Assembly (NCBI RefSeq): GCF_040802235.1
Contig: NC_133165.1
Coordinates: 11,193,623-11,257,622 of the forward strand
Length of the DNA: 64,000 bases
DNA from: Manis javanica
Taxonomy: Eukaryota; Chordata; Mammalia; Pholidota; Manidae
Direction of reading: 5' to 3'
The notes below the pieces were generated by a model, which did no database searches, had not been told where the DNA came from, and saw only the letters and a list, made by a program, of their open reading frames with translations. How positions within the stretch are numbered: position 1 is the stretch's first letter; each line of letters begins with the position of its first letter. Below are positions 35,540-46,754 of this stretch, one piece after another. A program made the position numbers and the translations under genes.

Positions 35540-35880
35540 GATTCAACAGTAAATATTTATTTACCTTGTAATATGTGCCACATATTATTCTAAGTGCTGA
35601 GGATAAAATAGTGAGAAAGCTAGTCAAGGTCTGTATTCTCACCGAGCTCATAGCATGATGGTGTACAGACAGACACTTAATGACAGGTGAGCAAGAAATT
35701 TCAGATTGCGATGACTGTTACAAGAGTCACTATGGACTTTTGTGGTTCATTTTAGTTAGGAAAGCTTGCTGCTTTACAGTTTAAAGAATTAAGTAAAGTG
35801 GTATGGAAGCAGAATTTATAGGAGTGAAAAATTGAGTGTATGGGGCAGTAGAAATGATCAGGATGAAAAAAAAAAAGGAA
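35540..35880 (+). repeat. Unclassified old mammalian repeat, 5' part
   Basis: The motif order ('TATGTGCCACATATTATTCT', 'AAGTGCTGAGGATAAAATAG', 'CACCGAGCTCATAGCATGAT', 'GACAGACACTTAATGACAGG') matches a very common old dispersed repeat. It seems to resume at 37900, after two later insertions. Confidence 0.5.
35739..35803 (+). repeat. 65-bp direct repeat, copy 2
   Basis: Three substitutions from copy 1. It interrupts a stretch that otherwise looks like one old repeat, so this copy is probably the inserted one. Confidence 0.95.
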
Positions 35881-36473
35881 TCTCTGATAGCTATGATTTT
35901 GGCTCAAGTTCACTGGGAATATAGTTGTGTCATCATAAAGAACAGGACAAATAGCAAGAGTGATTTCCGGGAGAGAAGCACATCACGGTGAAGAGCGAAA
36001 AATTCGAGGTATTATTTGAATCTTTCCAAATAGTCCACCTCCAAACACCTGTTGTTTGGACACACCTGAAACAGGACTGTGAAAGCAGGCTTTCATCCAA
36101 CCTACTCTGATACCTCCTGACATCAGTGTGGGACCCAGCAGTGTGATACAGCACGTGCACCTGGAATGGGCCTGAAAAGGCAGTGCGCATCGGCCTCCAA
36201 GCTGACAAACCCTATGTCAGGCCCACTCAGTTTCCATGAAGCATTTAGCAGGCATTCTTTTGGGGCTCTTTTTTAAATCACTGCCTCTGGTTGAATTTAC
36301 TTCCAAACATGGCCATCACTTTCATGGGGTTGTAAGTTTCTTCTGTTTAAAGATTACATTATTTTTACTACTTTATTCATTTCAGAATCACATATAGAAT
36401 CACATAGATCCTGGAGTTCAAAGAATGTTTTGCATTTAATGAAATAAAATCTAGATTTGAGTACATCTAGGTA

Positions 36474-36690
36474 TGGAGTTGGCAAACTTTTTGTGTAAAA
36501 GGCCACATAGTACATATTTTAGGTTTTTCAAGCCATAATGTCACTATCTTAATTACTCAACTTTGCAAAGGTTGTGAGAAAACAGCTGAAGACTGTACAA
36601 AATTAAATGGGCATGACTGTATTCCAGCAAAACTTTATTTACAAAACCAGGTGGTGGGACAGATGTAACCTCAGGCCCTAACTGACTGAT
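36474..36690. mobile_element. hAT-type nonautonomous DNA transposon (MER class)
   Basis: 'GGCAAACTTTTTGTGTAAAA' followed by 'GGCCACATAGTACATATTTT' and 'CCAGCAAAACTTTATTTACA' are characteristic of a well-known hAT-Charlie-type MER element. I do not assign a subfamily number. Confidence 0.7.
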
Positions 36691-36845
36691 GAATTCCTGT
36701 TATTTGCCTCCCCCAAGCTCCCTTCCAAACCCACACTCCAGAAAATAAAGTAAATATTTAATATCATTATGTTGGGTACTTGGGCTTCAAAGTGAATGAC
36801 TCAGTCCAGTACCTGACTGACAAATTAGCAGAAAAGAAAGGTAGA

Positions 36846-36858
36846 AAATTCTATTACT
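36846..36858. repeat. L1 target-site duplication, left copy
   Basis: AAATTCTATTACT, repeated exactly at 37848-37860. Confidence 0.9.
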
Positions 36859-37847
36859 ATGCACCTCAACAAACAAAAAGCAAATAATCCAATTAAAAAA
36901 TGGGTGGAAGAGCTGAATAGACAGTTCTCTAAAGAAGAAATTCAGATGGCCAACAGATGAAAAGATGCTCCACATCGCTAATCATCAGAAAAATACAAAT
37001 TAAAACCACACTGAGATATCACTTCACACCAGTGAGGATGGCCACCATTCAAAAGACAAACAACAGCAAATGTTGGCAAGGTTGAGGAGAAAGGGGAACC
37101 CTCCTACACTGCTGGTGGGAATGTAAATTAGTTCAACCATTGTGAAAAGCAGTATGGAGGTTCCTGAAAAAGCTCAAAATAGAAATACCATTTGACCCAG
37201 GAATTCCATTGCTAGGAATTTACCCTAAGAATGCAGCAGCCCAGTTTAAAAAAGACATTTGCACCCCTGTGTTTATCACAGCACCATTTACGATAGCCAA
37301 GAAATGCAAGCAACCTAAGTGTCCATCAGTAGATGAATGGATAAAGAAGATGTGGTACATATACACAATGGAATACTACTCAGCCATAAGAAGAAGACAA
37401 ATCCTACCATTTGCAACAACATGGATGAAGCTAGAGGGTATTATGCTCAGTGAAATAAGCCAGGTGGAGAGAGACAAGTACCAAATGATCTCACTCATAT
37501 GTGGAGTATAAGAACAAAGAGAAACTGAAGGAACAAAACAGCAGCAGAATCACAGAACCCAGGAATGGACTAACAGTTATCAAAGGGAAAGGGACTGGGA
37601 AGGATGGGTGGGAAGGGAGGGATAAGGGGGGGGGAGAAAGGGGGCATTACAATTAGCATGTGTAGTAGGGGGGCACGGGGAGGGCTGCACAACATAGAGA
37701 AGACAAGTAGGGATTCTGCAGCATCTTACTATGCTCATGGACAGTGACTGTAATGGGGTTTGTTGGGGGGACTTGGTGAAGGGGGGCACCTAGTAAACAT
37801 AATGTTCTTCATGTAATTGTAGATTAATGATACCAAAATGAAATAAT
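36859..37847 (+). mobile_element. 5'-truncated LINE-1 insertion with intact target-site duplication
   Basis: Contains the C-terminal part of L1 ORF2 ('GAAATTCAGATGGCCAACAG', 'GTGGTACATATACACAATGG', 'GAATACTACTCAGCCATAAG', 'CAAATGATCTCACTCATATG') and a G-rich 3' UTR. The open frame at 37209-37511 translates to the ORF2 C-terminal motif KMWYIYTMEYYSAIRR and is a transposon remnant, not a gene. It is bounded on both sides by AAATTCTATTACT. The A-rich tail is short and mixed. The 3' UTR type is not the human one, fitting a non-primate lineage. Confidence 0.95.
37604..37676 (+). repeat. G-rich tract of the L1 3' UTR
   Basis: Many runs of three to nine Gs (GGGTGGGAAGGGAGGG and following). G-quadruplex potential in the 3' UTR is a known feature of mammalian L1. 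Confidence 0.8.
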
Positions 37848-37860
37848 AAATTCTATTACT
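37848..37860. repeat. L1 target-site duplication, right copy
   Basis: Exact 13-bp match to 36846-36858. Confidence 0.9.
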
Positions 37861-37899
37861 GACTGTGCATTGGGTTATGTAGAAGCATTAAGATCGGGC

Positions 37900-38890
37900 A
37901 TTCATTTCCATCTTGGGTAGTGGGAATGGGGTTACTCAGAGGAGGCAGGGGAATTCTCCTCGAGGAAGCGACACTGGAAGCAGAGTAAGGCTCGGTTAGA
38001 TGGAGAAGGGGACAGGGTGTTTCGGGCCAAGGAAACAGGTTATAGAAAAGCCCAGAGTGAACACAAAAGCATGGCAGATACAGTTCAATGCAGTCCAGCA
38101 GTCTCTAGGGTGATGCATGGGGTAGCCCGGCTGCCCTCATTAGGTCTGTCAGAGAGCAGCAAGAATTAGGACGAGCTAAGTCAATGTGTGTGTAAAGAGC
38201 CTCTAGGCTATGTGTTGGAGGAATCAAATAATTCAGGGAATCCTAGGAGCAGACAGGAGAGAGAGAAAGCATGGGAGGGAAAGAGTGAGAGAGAGGGAGA
38301 CAGAAGCAGGGACAAAGAGAGAGGAAGAGAGAGAAAGAGATTTAAAACGAACACTGGAAACCACTTAAAGATTTTAATCAAGGAAGGTCCACAATGAGAT
38401 TTGAGTTTAAAAAGGGCAGCCTGACAATATTATGGAGCACAAGGGTGAAGTGGGGAAGAGTTTATAACATATAACATGTAAGAGCTTATGACAGTGGTCT
38501 GTTGTGAAACTGAGCATTGTCTGAGCTGTAATAGTGGTGACAGACATGAGGGCACATGTTTGAGACATTGGGAGAAAGAATAAAACACATCTCAGGAGTG
38601 GTTGTCAAAGGGGCTGTGACAGAATGAGAAAAGAATCTAGGAAGAAAGGATGAGGGGATGGTGATTACACTGAATAAGATGGGGAATCAGGAGATGGAAT
38701 CTTTTGGGATATGAGAGGAGAAGATGATGAAGTAGTTTCAGTGGGTCAGATTTGAGGTGCCTGTGGGTTATACAAATATAAGAATCAAGTAAACATGTGA
38801 AAAAAGGAGATGGTGACGTTGATCTGGAGCTCAAGGATAAAACAGCATAGGTAACTATCATATGGTTTGGTTGATAAAGTTGTGGACAAT
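37900..38890 (+). repeat. Unclassified old mammalian repeat, 3' part, with GA-rich expansion
   Basis: 'TCAGATTTGAGGTGCCTGTG' and 'TGATCTGGAGCTCAAGGATA' belong to the same common family as 35540-35880. A purine tract (GAGAGA-rich) at 38255-38341 sits inside it. Open frames at 38188-38397 and 38637-38861 derive from it. Confidence 0.5.
38255..38341 (+). repeat. GA-rich purine tract
   Basis: Nearly uninterrupted purines (AGGAGAGAGAGAAAG and similar), a candidate triplex-forming simple repeat. Confidence 0.85.
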
Positions 38891-38984
38891 ATTAACAGAC
38901 ACCCACAAAATGTGTATAGTTAGACAAGAAATGAGTCACAGAAATCTGGGGGATGCCAAGTGGGTCAGTTATCACTTATTGCAT

Positions 38985-39215
38985 AATAAAACATCCTGAA
39001 AGTTAGGCTGAGAACAACAATTTATTATTTGCCATGACTTTATGTGTAAACTGAGGTTTTTCTGCTGGTTTTACCTATGCAGTGGGTTGGCTGAGGGCTA
39101 CATTTAGATGGGACAACCAAGATGGCTGGGTCTCTCTCTCCATGTGGTTTTTCATGTCAGGCTTCTTCATAAACAGCAGCCTTACTATATACACTTTGTG
39201 GGTATCTGTAATGCC
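38985..39215. repeat. Medium-reiterated mammalian repeat, same family as 15112-15510
   Basis: 'GAGAACAACAATTTATTATT', 'GGGTTGGCTGAGGGCTACAT' and 'GACAACCAAGATGGCTGGGT' are shared with a common dispersed family. Subfamily not assigned. Confidence 0.5.
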
Positions 39216-40865
39216 TTTCTTATGTTGTAGCTCACATCCTAATAATCATTTCTGAACCTTGCATTGTTATTTTATCTCCAAATGTTCTTTGCCAACATGT
39301 TTTTAATATGAGTGCCACACACAGTAAGCTATGCAATGAAGTCAAGTAGACTGGACCTCATTCCCTGTGGACTTAATACCATACTTGGGTATGATGTTTT
39401 GAGAAAGGACAGCCTAAAAAGGGTTTTCATAACTTCATAGCCTCCTGTTGTTTCCATGAAAAATCTAACTATTATGGGGCATTAAATCTGTTTCCTGCTG
39501 GATTAGAATCTCTGTGCAGGAAATATTGATTTTCTCTGTATTGTTATTTTGTATTACATTTTTCAGAAGGCAGGGCATATAAATAAATAACATATTGTGT
39601 CAAATGTGGTTGTGGACCTTTCTCTGACTTTGAATTGCATAGTAAGATCAGGGCAAAATAAACTTCTCTGTTTTGAGGAGTTTAAATGTGTTTTTTGGTT
39701 TAATCAGAACTTTGGTGGGAATTAATTGTTATGTGCTAAGAAAATATTAGGGAGACAATTCTTATTTCCCTATGAAATGGGAAGTTTGACTGAAAATATT
39801 TTTATTTACTTTCAACTACATGGGAGAAAAAACATACTATGACAATGTCTTAGGTTGACCAAAAGACTGACAAAACGTAGAATATTAGTAACCCTTCATT
39901 TATATTCAGCAGTTAGAAAGCATACATGACCATATTTCTTTATATAGTATTGCATGCCAACTTATTTGAATAATGGTAACTTCAGAACAGTATTAGAGTC
40001 CAGAGTGTCTTCTGAATAATAGAACAAGATAATGTTATATTCACTGTAGTTTTATTGCTTAGGCCATTTTTAAAGGTTATTTCTGATTTATTTAGGCATA
40101 TCTTACATGTCTGCAACTCTGCCAGCTTTCACTAGATGACAGACAGCAGAGATGATTTCTCTCACTTCCCGCAGTGGGAATTTGCCTTTCATCCTGTAAA
40201 GAGTGCAGATATTGTCTTGGCCTCCACTTCCCCCCAAACGGTGGATGCCTAGAAATATCCACTCCTAATTCTGGCTTTTGTTTGTTCCCTCTGTCCAGGG
40301 CAGAATAGACTGCAAAGAAGGAGTCCCAACCCCCTTCTGCTGACTCCCAACCCCCTTAGTGCCCTTGGCACCACACTGTCCCCTTGACCACTGCCATTGT
40401 GTCATTTCAACCTCACATCTCTTCACCCCACAGTCCACTTCCCATATTTGGTGGCCAGATGTTCAAATACTTAGTCTTAGTAAACAAGGAAGACTTACTA
40501 GTCTGTAAATGTAAACTTTTTCCTAAACTAAAATTACACCTATTCTGAAGTTTGTTTTTCTATAGCATCTAGATGAAAATATCATCGTTCCTTAGGACCA
40601 GCTCTGGGATTAACAGAGGGTGATCCATTGGAAGGGTTAATAATAAAAAGCATGAAGATTAGGTATGAAATAAAAAGAGTAAAAAAAGAAAGTTCCATTA
40701 AGTAGAATGCCAGCTTTCATCCTTTATTTTAGAGTGCTTGACATTGGAAATGTCTCCCTTGTTATTGTTGCTTTCATATCTTTTTCTATTAGATTCTCCA
40801 GAAGATGTAAGAAAAAGAATAAAGGTGAAGCTGTGATGAAAGTATAGTTTGTTGCAAATCTGGAA
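39216..40865. other. Intron 1, no feature recognised
   Basis: Mainly unassigned DNA. A small tandem duplication of TCCCAACCCCCTT with a 21-bp period lies at 40322-40358. Confidence 0.5.
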
Positions 40866-41080
40866 CAGAATTCCTCAACAGAACCACTATTGACATTTTA
40901 GTCTAGATAATTCTTTGCTCTGAAGGACTGTTCTTTGCATGGTAGGAAGTGTATGTTCCTGGCTTCTGCCCTCTAGATGTTAGTTGCACTTCTGGACCCT
41001 CATGTGAAAACCAAAAATGTCTGTACACATTGCCAAATGCCTCCTGAGGGGACAAAATAATCTGTAGGAGAAAACCACTG
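40866..41080 (-). mobile_element. MER20 (hAT-Charlie nonautonomous transposon), near complete
   Basis: Reading plus it starts CAGAATTCCTCAAC, contains 'CACTATTGACATTTTAGTCT' and 'CCAAAAATGTCTGTACACAT', and ends AAAACCACTG, the full inverted MER20 with both terminal inverted repeats. Confidence 0.9.
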
Positions 41081-42233
41081 GTTAGAAGAAAATCTTTAAT
41101 TAAAAAAATAAATAATAGAATTAACAGGAAACAGAACAGTCTCTGGGTAGTGAGTCAGGACCCAGATATGCCCCTAAAGCTTCACATTTCTTTATTCTTC
41201 ACTTTGTTCTCCCACCACAATCTCCAAGTACAGGTGTAACCAATAGCTTGGAACTTAAGAAGTTTCTAACTCCTGATTTCCAAGCAAGGAGAATGTTTCT
41301 ACAGACTCAGGCAATCGAAGCATTTCACTTAGAATTACTTCTATACATGGCAGCAAGATTATGCCAGTAACATACTTTTCAGGCTGGCCTAGGAAATAAT
41401 TGTAACATAGGTTCTATGGAAAAATGTATTTAGAGATCTTAAATATTTTTCATAAATATCTATGGATTAGATTCTAGTGTTCATATACTGTGTTTCAGTA
41501 ACATATTTTATAATGTAATTATTAGTTCATAATTAATGATTTCATGATTCTTATTGTTTTAAATCATTATTTGTCCTGATAAGCTCTGTATATCAAATTT
41601 CATTTAAACGTTAATGTCTATATATATTAGGGGTAAATGTTGCTCTTTGATTTATTCTCCTGTGCCCCTACTTCAATGCCTTTTTCCTCTGGACACCTGA
41701 ATAAAGACCCAAATTTTATCCATTTAACTCATTTTTATCTGCCTTCACACTGAACCCTTTTTCTGTAAATATGTATGTTGTGGGATCTTCAATTTGGCAT
41801 TGCAATATCATAGTCAATACTTTATTTTATCTTAAAACTTCCAGATTTAAATAGATAATTTATTCTTTAATGCTTTGTACATGATAGTTACGTGGTGGAA
41901 GTGTGTTGAAGTATTTGATTGTATGCATGTTGCGCTAGTGATTGACAAGTCAACTCAACTTTGTATAATTGTTTTTGTGTCATTAAAATTATTAATGGAG
42001 AAATAGTTTTAATTTTCTGATTGACAATGGAATGAATTTTAAAAGTCCGGTATTTAATTTTCACTATTATTTCGGTGAATATGAGAAAGTGTCTGTTAGT
42101 GAGGATAACACATGGTGTGGAAAAATTTCACTTAGCATGTAAATCCTCTTAATTTTCTGATAAGGATATTCTAAGAAAGCAAAAACCAAAAATGGGATAG
42201 TTGTAGAAGAATAATCATATATATGATTATATA
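41081..42233. other. Intron 1, no feature recognised
   Basis: AT-rich unassigned DNA; no exon signals or clear repeats. Confidence 0.5.
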
Positions 42234-42356
42234 TACACACACATGCACAACTTCTATGAAATGTGCCTCACACACACACACACACAACTTCTATGAAATG
42301 TGCCTCATACACACACACACACACACACACACGCAACTTCTATGAAATGTGCCTCA
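42234..42356 (+). repeat. Compound CA microsatellite / minisatellite with three identical 22-mers
   Basis: Three perfect copies of a 22-base unit (AACTTCTATGAAATGTG then CCTCA) lie at 42249-42270, 42286-42307 and 42335-42356, separated by (CA)n runs of different length. The open frame at 42263-42445 is a product of this repeat. Confidence 0.97.
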
Positions 42357-42514
42357 TTAGCATAATCTTAATCAAAATCAGAGTTATAAATCGAAGGAAG
42401 ATTAAGAGCATTTTTGGCTTATCTGTAATACAAAGGTTATATTAACAGTATGTTATTCCAATTTAATGCACATGTCCAAATGATAACACAAGTAGACTAA
42501 TTTTGATGGTGTGC

Positions 42515-42715
42515 GCAATGGTTAGAAACGCACTCTGAGTCAACTGTCTTTGCTGAGTTTGACTCGTCACTGCACTGCTAGCTCTGTGACCTTAGACAAG
42601 TTACTAAAACCCCTTGTGCCTCAATTTGTCTGTCTGTACAGTGGTGATATTATTATCTGCCTTACTGGATTGTGAGGATTAAATTATTTACCCTATGCAC
42701 AAGATTAAAAGAGTG
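42515..42715 (+). mobile_element. MIR SINE
   Basis: 'GTGACCTTAGACAAGTTACT', 'TGTGCCTCAATTTGTCTGTC' and 'GGATTGTGAGGATTAAATTA' give a nearly full MIR. Confidence 0.85.
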
Positions 42716-43974
42716 CCCATTTTATTTCTTTACTAAATATTTTATGACTGATAGTTATAATCCTTACTGCTACTTATTTTCTAATAAGACTGTTTAGAAT
42801 TTAAGCTTGAAATCTAAAAACTAGTATAAAAGAAAGATATCCTTTGTTTTAACAGAATAACTGTTGGCATTATTTCATAAGATTGATAATTATGAATGTT
42901 AGTCAGTGTTAATTTTTTTACTGTTATTTATAAAAAGTTCATATAATTTAACAGAGTAGGTGCATAGAGTACGGTTTACTTCTTTTTACATTATCCAAGT
43001 TAATAAGGAAACTAACTACATGACATTTAATAAGTTTGTTAATTTGAGTATTTTATATAAATGATTAAAATGTATCAAGGTAAGGATTAATTTAGAGGTA
43101 ATTGTACTCTACAGTCATAACACAGACAGTAGTTAATATCAGTTATTTTGAGAGCTTCTTTTGGTGTAGAACATATTTGTGTGTTATTTCTTTGCTAATT
43201 GGAATGTAACAATAATTTTTTTATCCTAAATTCTGATCTGCTTTGCTGCTGCTGAAAATTTTTAAAATGATGAGTTGAAAAGATTATCAAATATCACATT
43301 ATTCAATAGCGAGTCATTAAATGCAAAATATTTTATAAGAAAACAATCACAACTCTATGACTTTCTGAAGAATCATTTATAAAAAGTTGAATATATTCTG
43401 TATTCTTTGTTAAGAACTAGATCTGATTGTTTATGTCACTTGGTGGCACTGATTTATTCTTTAATCCCTAGTAGTCACTTTATGACCTCAGAAGAGCCAA
43501 TAACCAAAGTATAATAATTAGTCATTTAAAATAAAGACAGTAATATAGGATTAGTTAGTATTGCTACTAAGACACAAGCACTGTAAGTTTTAAGTGTTAA
43601 AAGGTTCTGCAAGCCAGGGAAATTTCTTCAGTATGTGCTTCATGGGGTCTATGCTTTTTAGGGTGCTACATAAATAAAGTGATAAATGACTTTAACTTAA
43701 CTTTCACAACAATCCAATTACTACCTCAAACATCTTCTATCTCTATAAATCATGTTGGATTGTAATTCACTTCATATCATTTGTTTATTAGCATTCTTTT
43801 AAAGAGATATGTTATGAAAGACACAGTTAATTTGATTTATAGTCATGATAGAAATATGATCATAAAATTTCTCCAGTAGGCATGACTTAGAAGTCATGGA
43901 ACTTTCTTGTTTCTTCTACTACCTGTTTCTTTTTTTTTTCTTCAGAAAATTATTCTTTTTCCCCATGTCCTTCT
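42716..43974. other. Intron 1, no feature recognised
   Basis: AT-rich unassigned DNA with no exon signals. Confidence 0.5.
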
Positions 43975-44728
43975 GTATCCTTCTGTACTACAAAGGAAAT
44001 TACTATCCAGTCCTTACTTGATTTATGTGTCCAAACTCTGACAACTTCCTAGTGTCTCTACTGCTAAAACTCTAGTCCAGGTAACCTCGTGTCTTTCTTA
44101 AACCTCTGCCCTAGGCTTTCGGCTAAGGCTTCCTGCCTCTACTTTTACCTTTTTTTTACAGTCAAATCCATAAGCAGAAATAAGGCATAGCTGAAAGATA
44201 AATCAGATCACATCCTCTACTGTTTAAAACTTTCCCACAGCTTTCCATTAAAACTGAAACAAAAGTCAAATGCAAGGCTATGCCTGTCTTCTAGACCTCA
44301 CCACTGTTATTTGACCCGTTCCTTCCCCCAGCAACAATGCTCAGGTCCACTATCCTTAGCTTCCAAGTACATTCATGTTCTTTCTGTCCCTTTAACATAA
44401 TTCATGACCCTTGCACTTCTTTTAATTCTTTTTTGGAATTTTTTCCTTAAGTCTCTGACTGCCTCCGTCCCATAATTGATTCTCTTCTTAGACAGTCTCT
44501 CCTAAACACCAAATAAAATAGACTTCTCCTCCTCCCAAGTCATTCCTTATTTCTTTATCCAGTTTGATTTCTTTCTAGCATTTGCCACTATCTGATATTA
44601 CATTAATTACATATTTATGTCTGTGTCCTTGTCTACAATCTTTGTGCTTTGCTGTATCTTTAGCATCTTCACACATGTCTGGCACATAGTTGGCATATAA
44701 CAACACTTGTTGAATAAAAGAATGAGTA
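43975..44728 (+). mobile_element. LINE L2, about 750 bp of the 3' region
   Basis: A run of L2 blocks ending 'TCTGGCACATAGTTGGCATA' and 'CACTTGTTGAATAAAAGAAT', the L2 terminus, just upstream of RASSF9 exon 2. Confidence 0.8.
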
Positions 44729-45054
44729 TTTTCAATAATGGACTATTTTCAACTCTGATTCCAGTATCTCCCACTATTCCTACCTACGCCTTTTTCCATA
44801 GTTATATTGTGGCTGACTTCTACAGATAAATTAAAATAGCTTCAGTTGTCTTTGATGACAATTTGCTCTTTCCAGGGCCCCCTAGGAAACAAAAAGGAAA
44901 TTAGGCTATTTCCCATAGTGTTAAGGGTTTTTTTCTTGCGGTAAAATGTCTGATTCTTACCTAGTCTTAACCTTCAAATGCATCTTTCATTAAGGATAAA
45001 ATCTAGAAAGGGTATTAAAGTTAAACCATCTCTCTAAGTTTATGCAGGTGATGA

Positions 45055-46347
<1,293 letters not shown>

Positions 46348-46467
46348 TTTGAATGGCTTCTCTCTGACCTTCTTGAATGTTGTTCATTTGTTTAATGTAA
46401 TAGGAATCTTTATTTTAAATGTCATATTCTGAAAAAAATGTAAATCACATGAAAGTATTCAGTAGTT

Positions 46468-46473
46468 AATAAA
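46468..46473 (+). terminator. First polyadenylation signal after RASSF9 stop
   Basis: AATAAA in 'AGTTAATAAAAGC'. Proximal use would give a very short 3' UTR. Candidate only. Confidence 0.45.
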
Positions 46474-46685
46474 AGCTAGAGAAGTTTGAAAGTTTTAAGA
46501 TTCCCAATGTGACCTAATTATTACTAGTGCAAATGAACTGTTTATTAGTAATTCAGCATAAATAGCTTCCAGGTGTATAACAGAGAAATAATTTGATGCA
46601 AATTATAATCTCTTACGGCTTCTATTAGAAATTATTTATACAAATTCAAGACTAATTCTTAATTTAGACCGTCCGTATAATTGAA

Positions 46686-46754
46686 AGTATATTTTTTCAA
46701 CACTGTATCATTGGAATTTGTAGTATATTTTTTCAACACTATCACTGGAATTTT
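46686..46754 (+). repeat. Two-copy tandem repeat, 36-bp unit
   Basis: AGTATATTTTTTCAACACT with a downstream 'TGGAATTT' is repeated immediately at 46722; the second copy lacks three bases. Confidence 0.9.

Noticed and set aside
42249..42356. Regularly spaced identical 22-mers resembling a CRISPR array
   Set aside because: The spacers are plain CA repeats, there are only three units, and this is a mammalian intron; it is a compound minisatellite.
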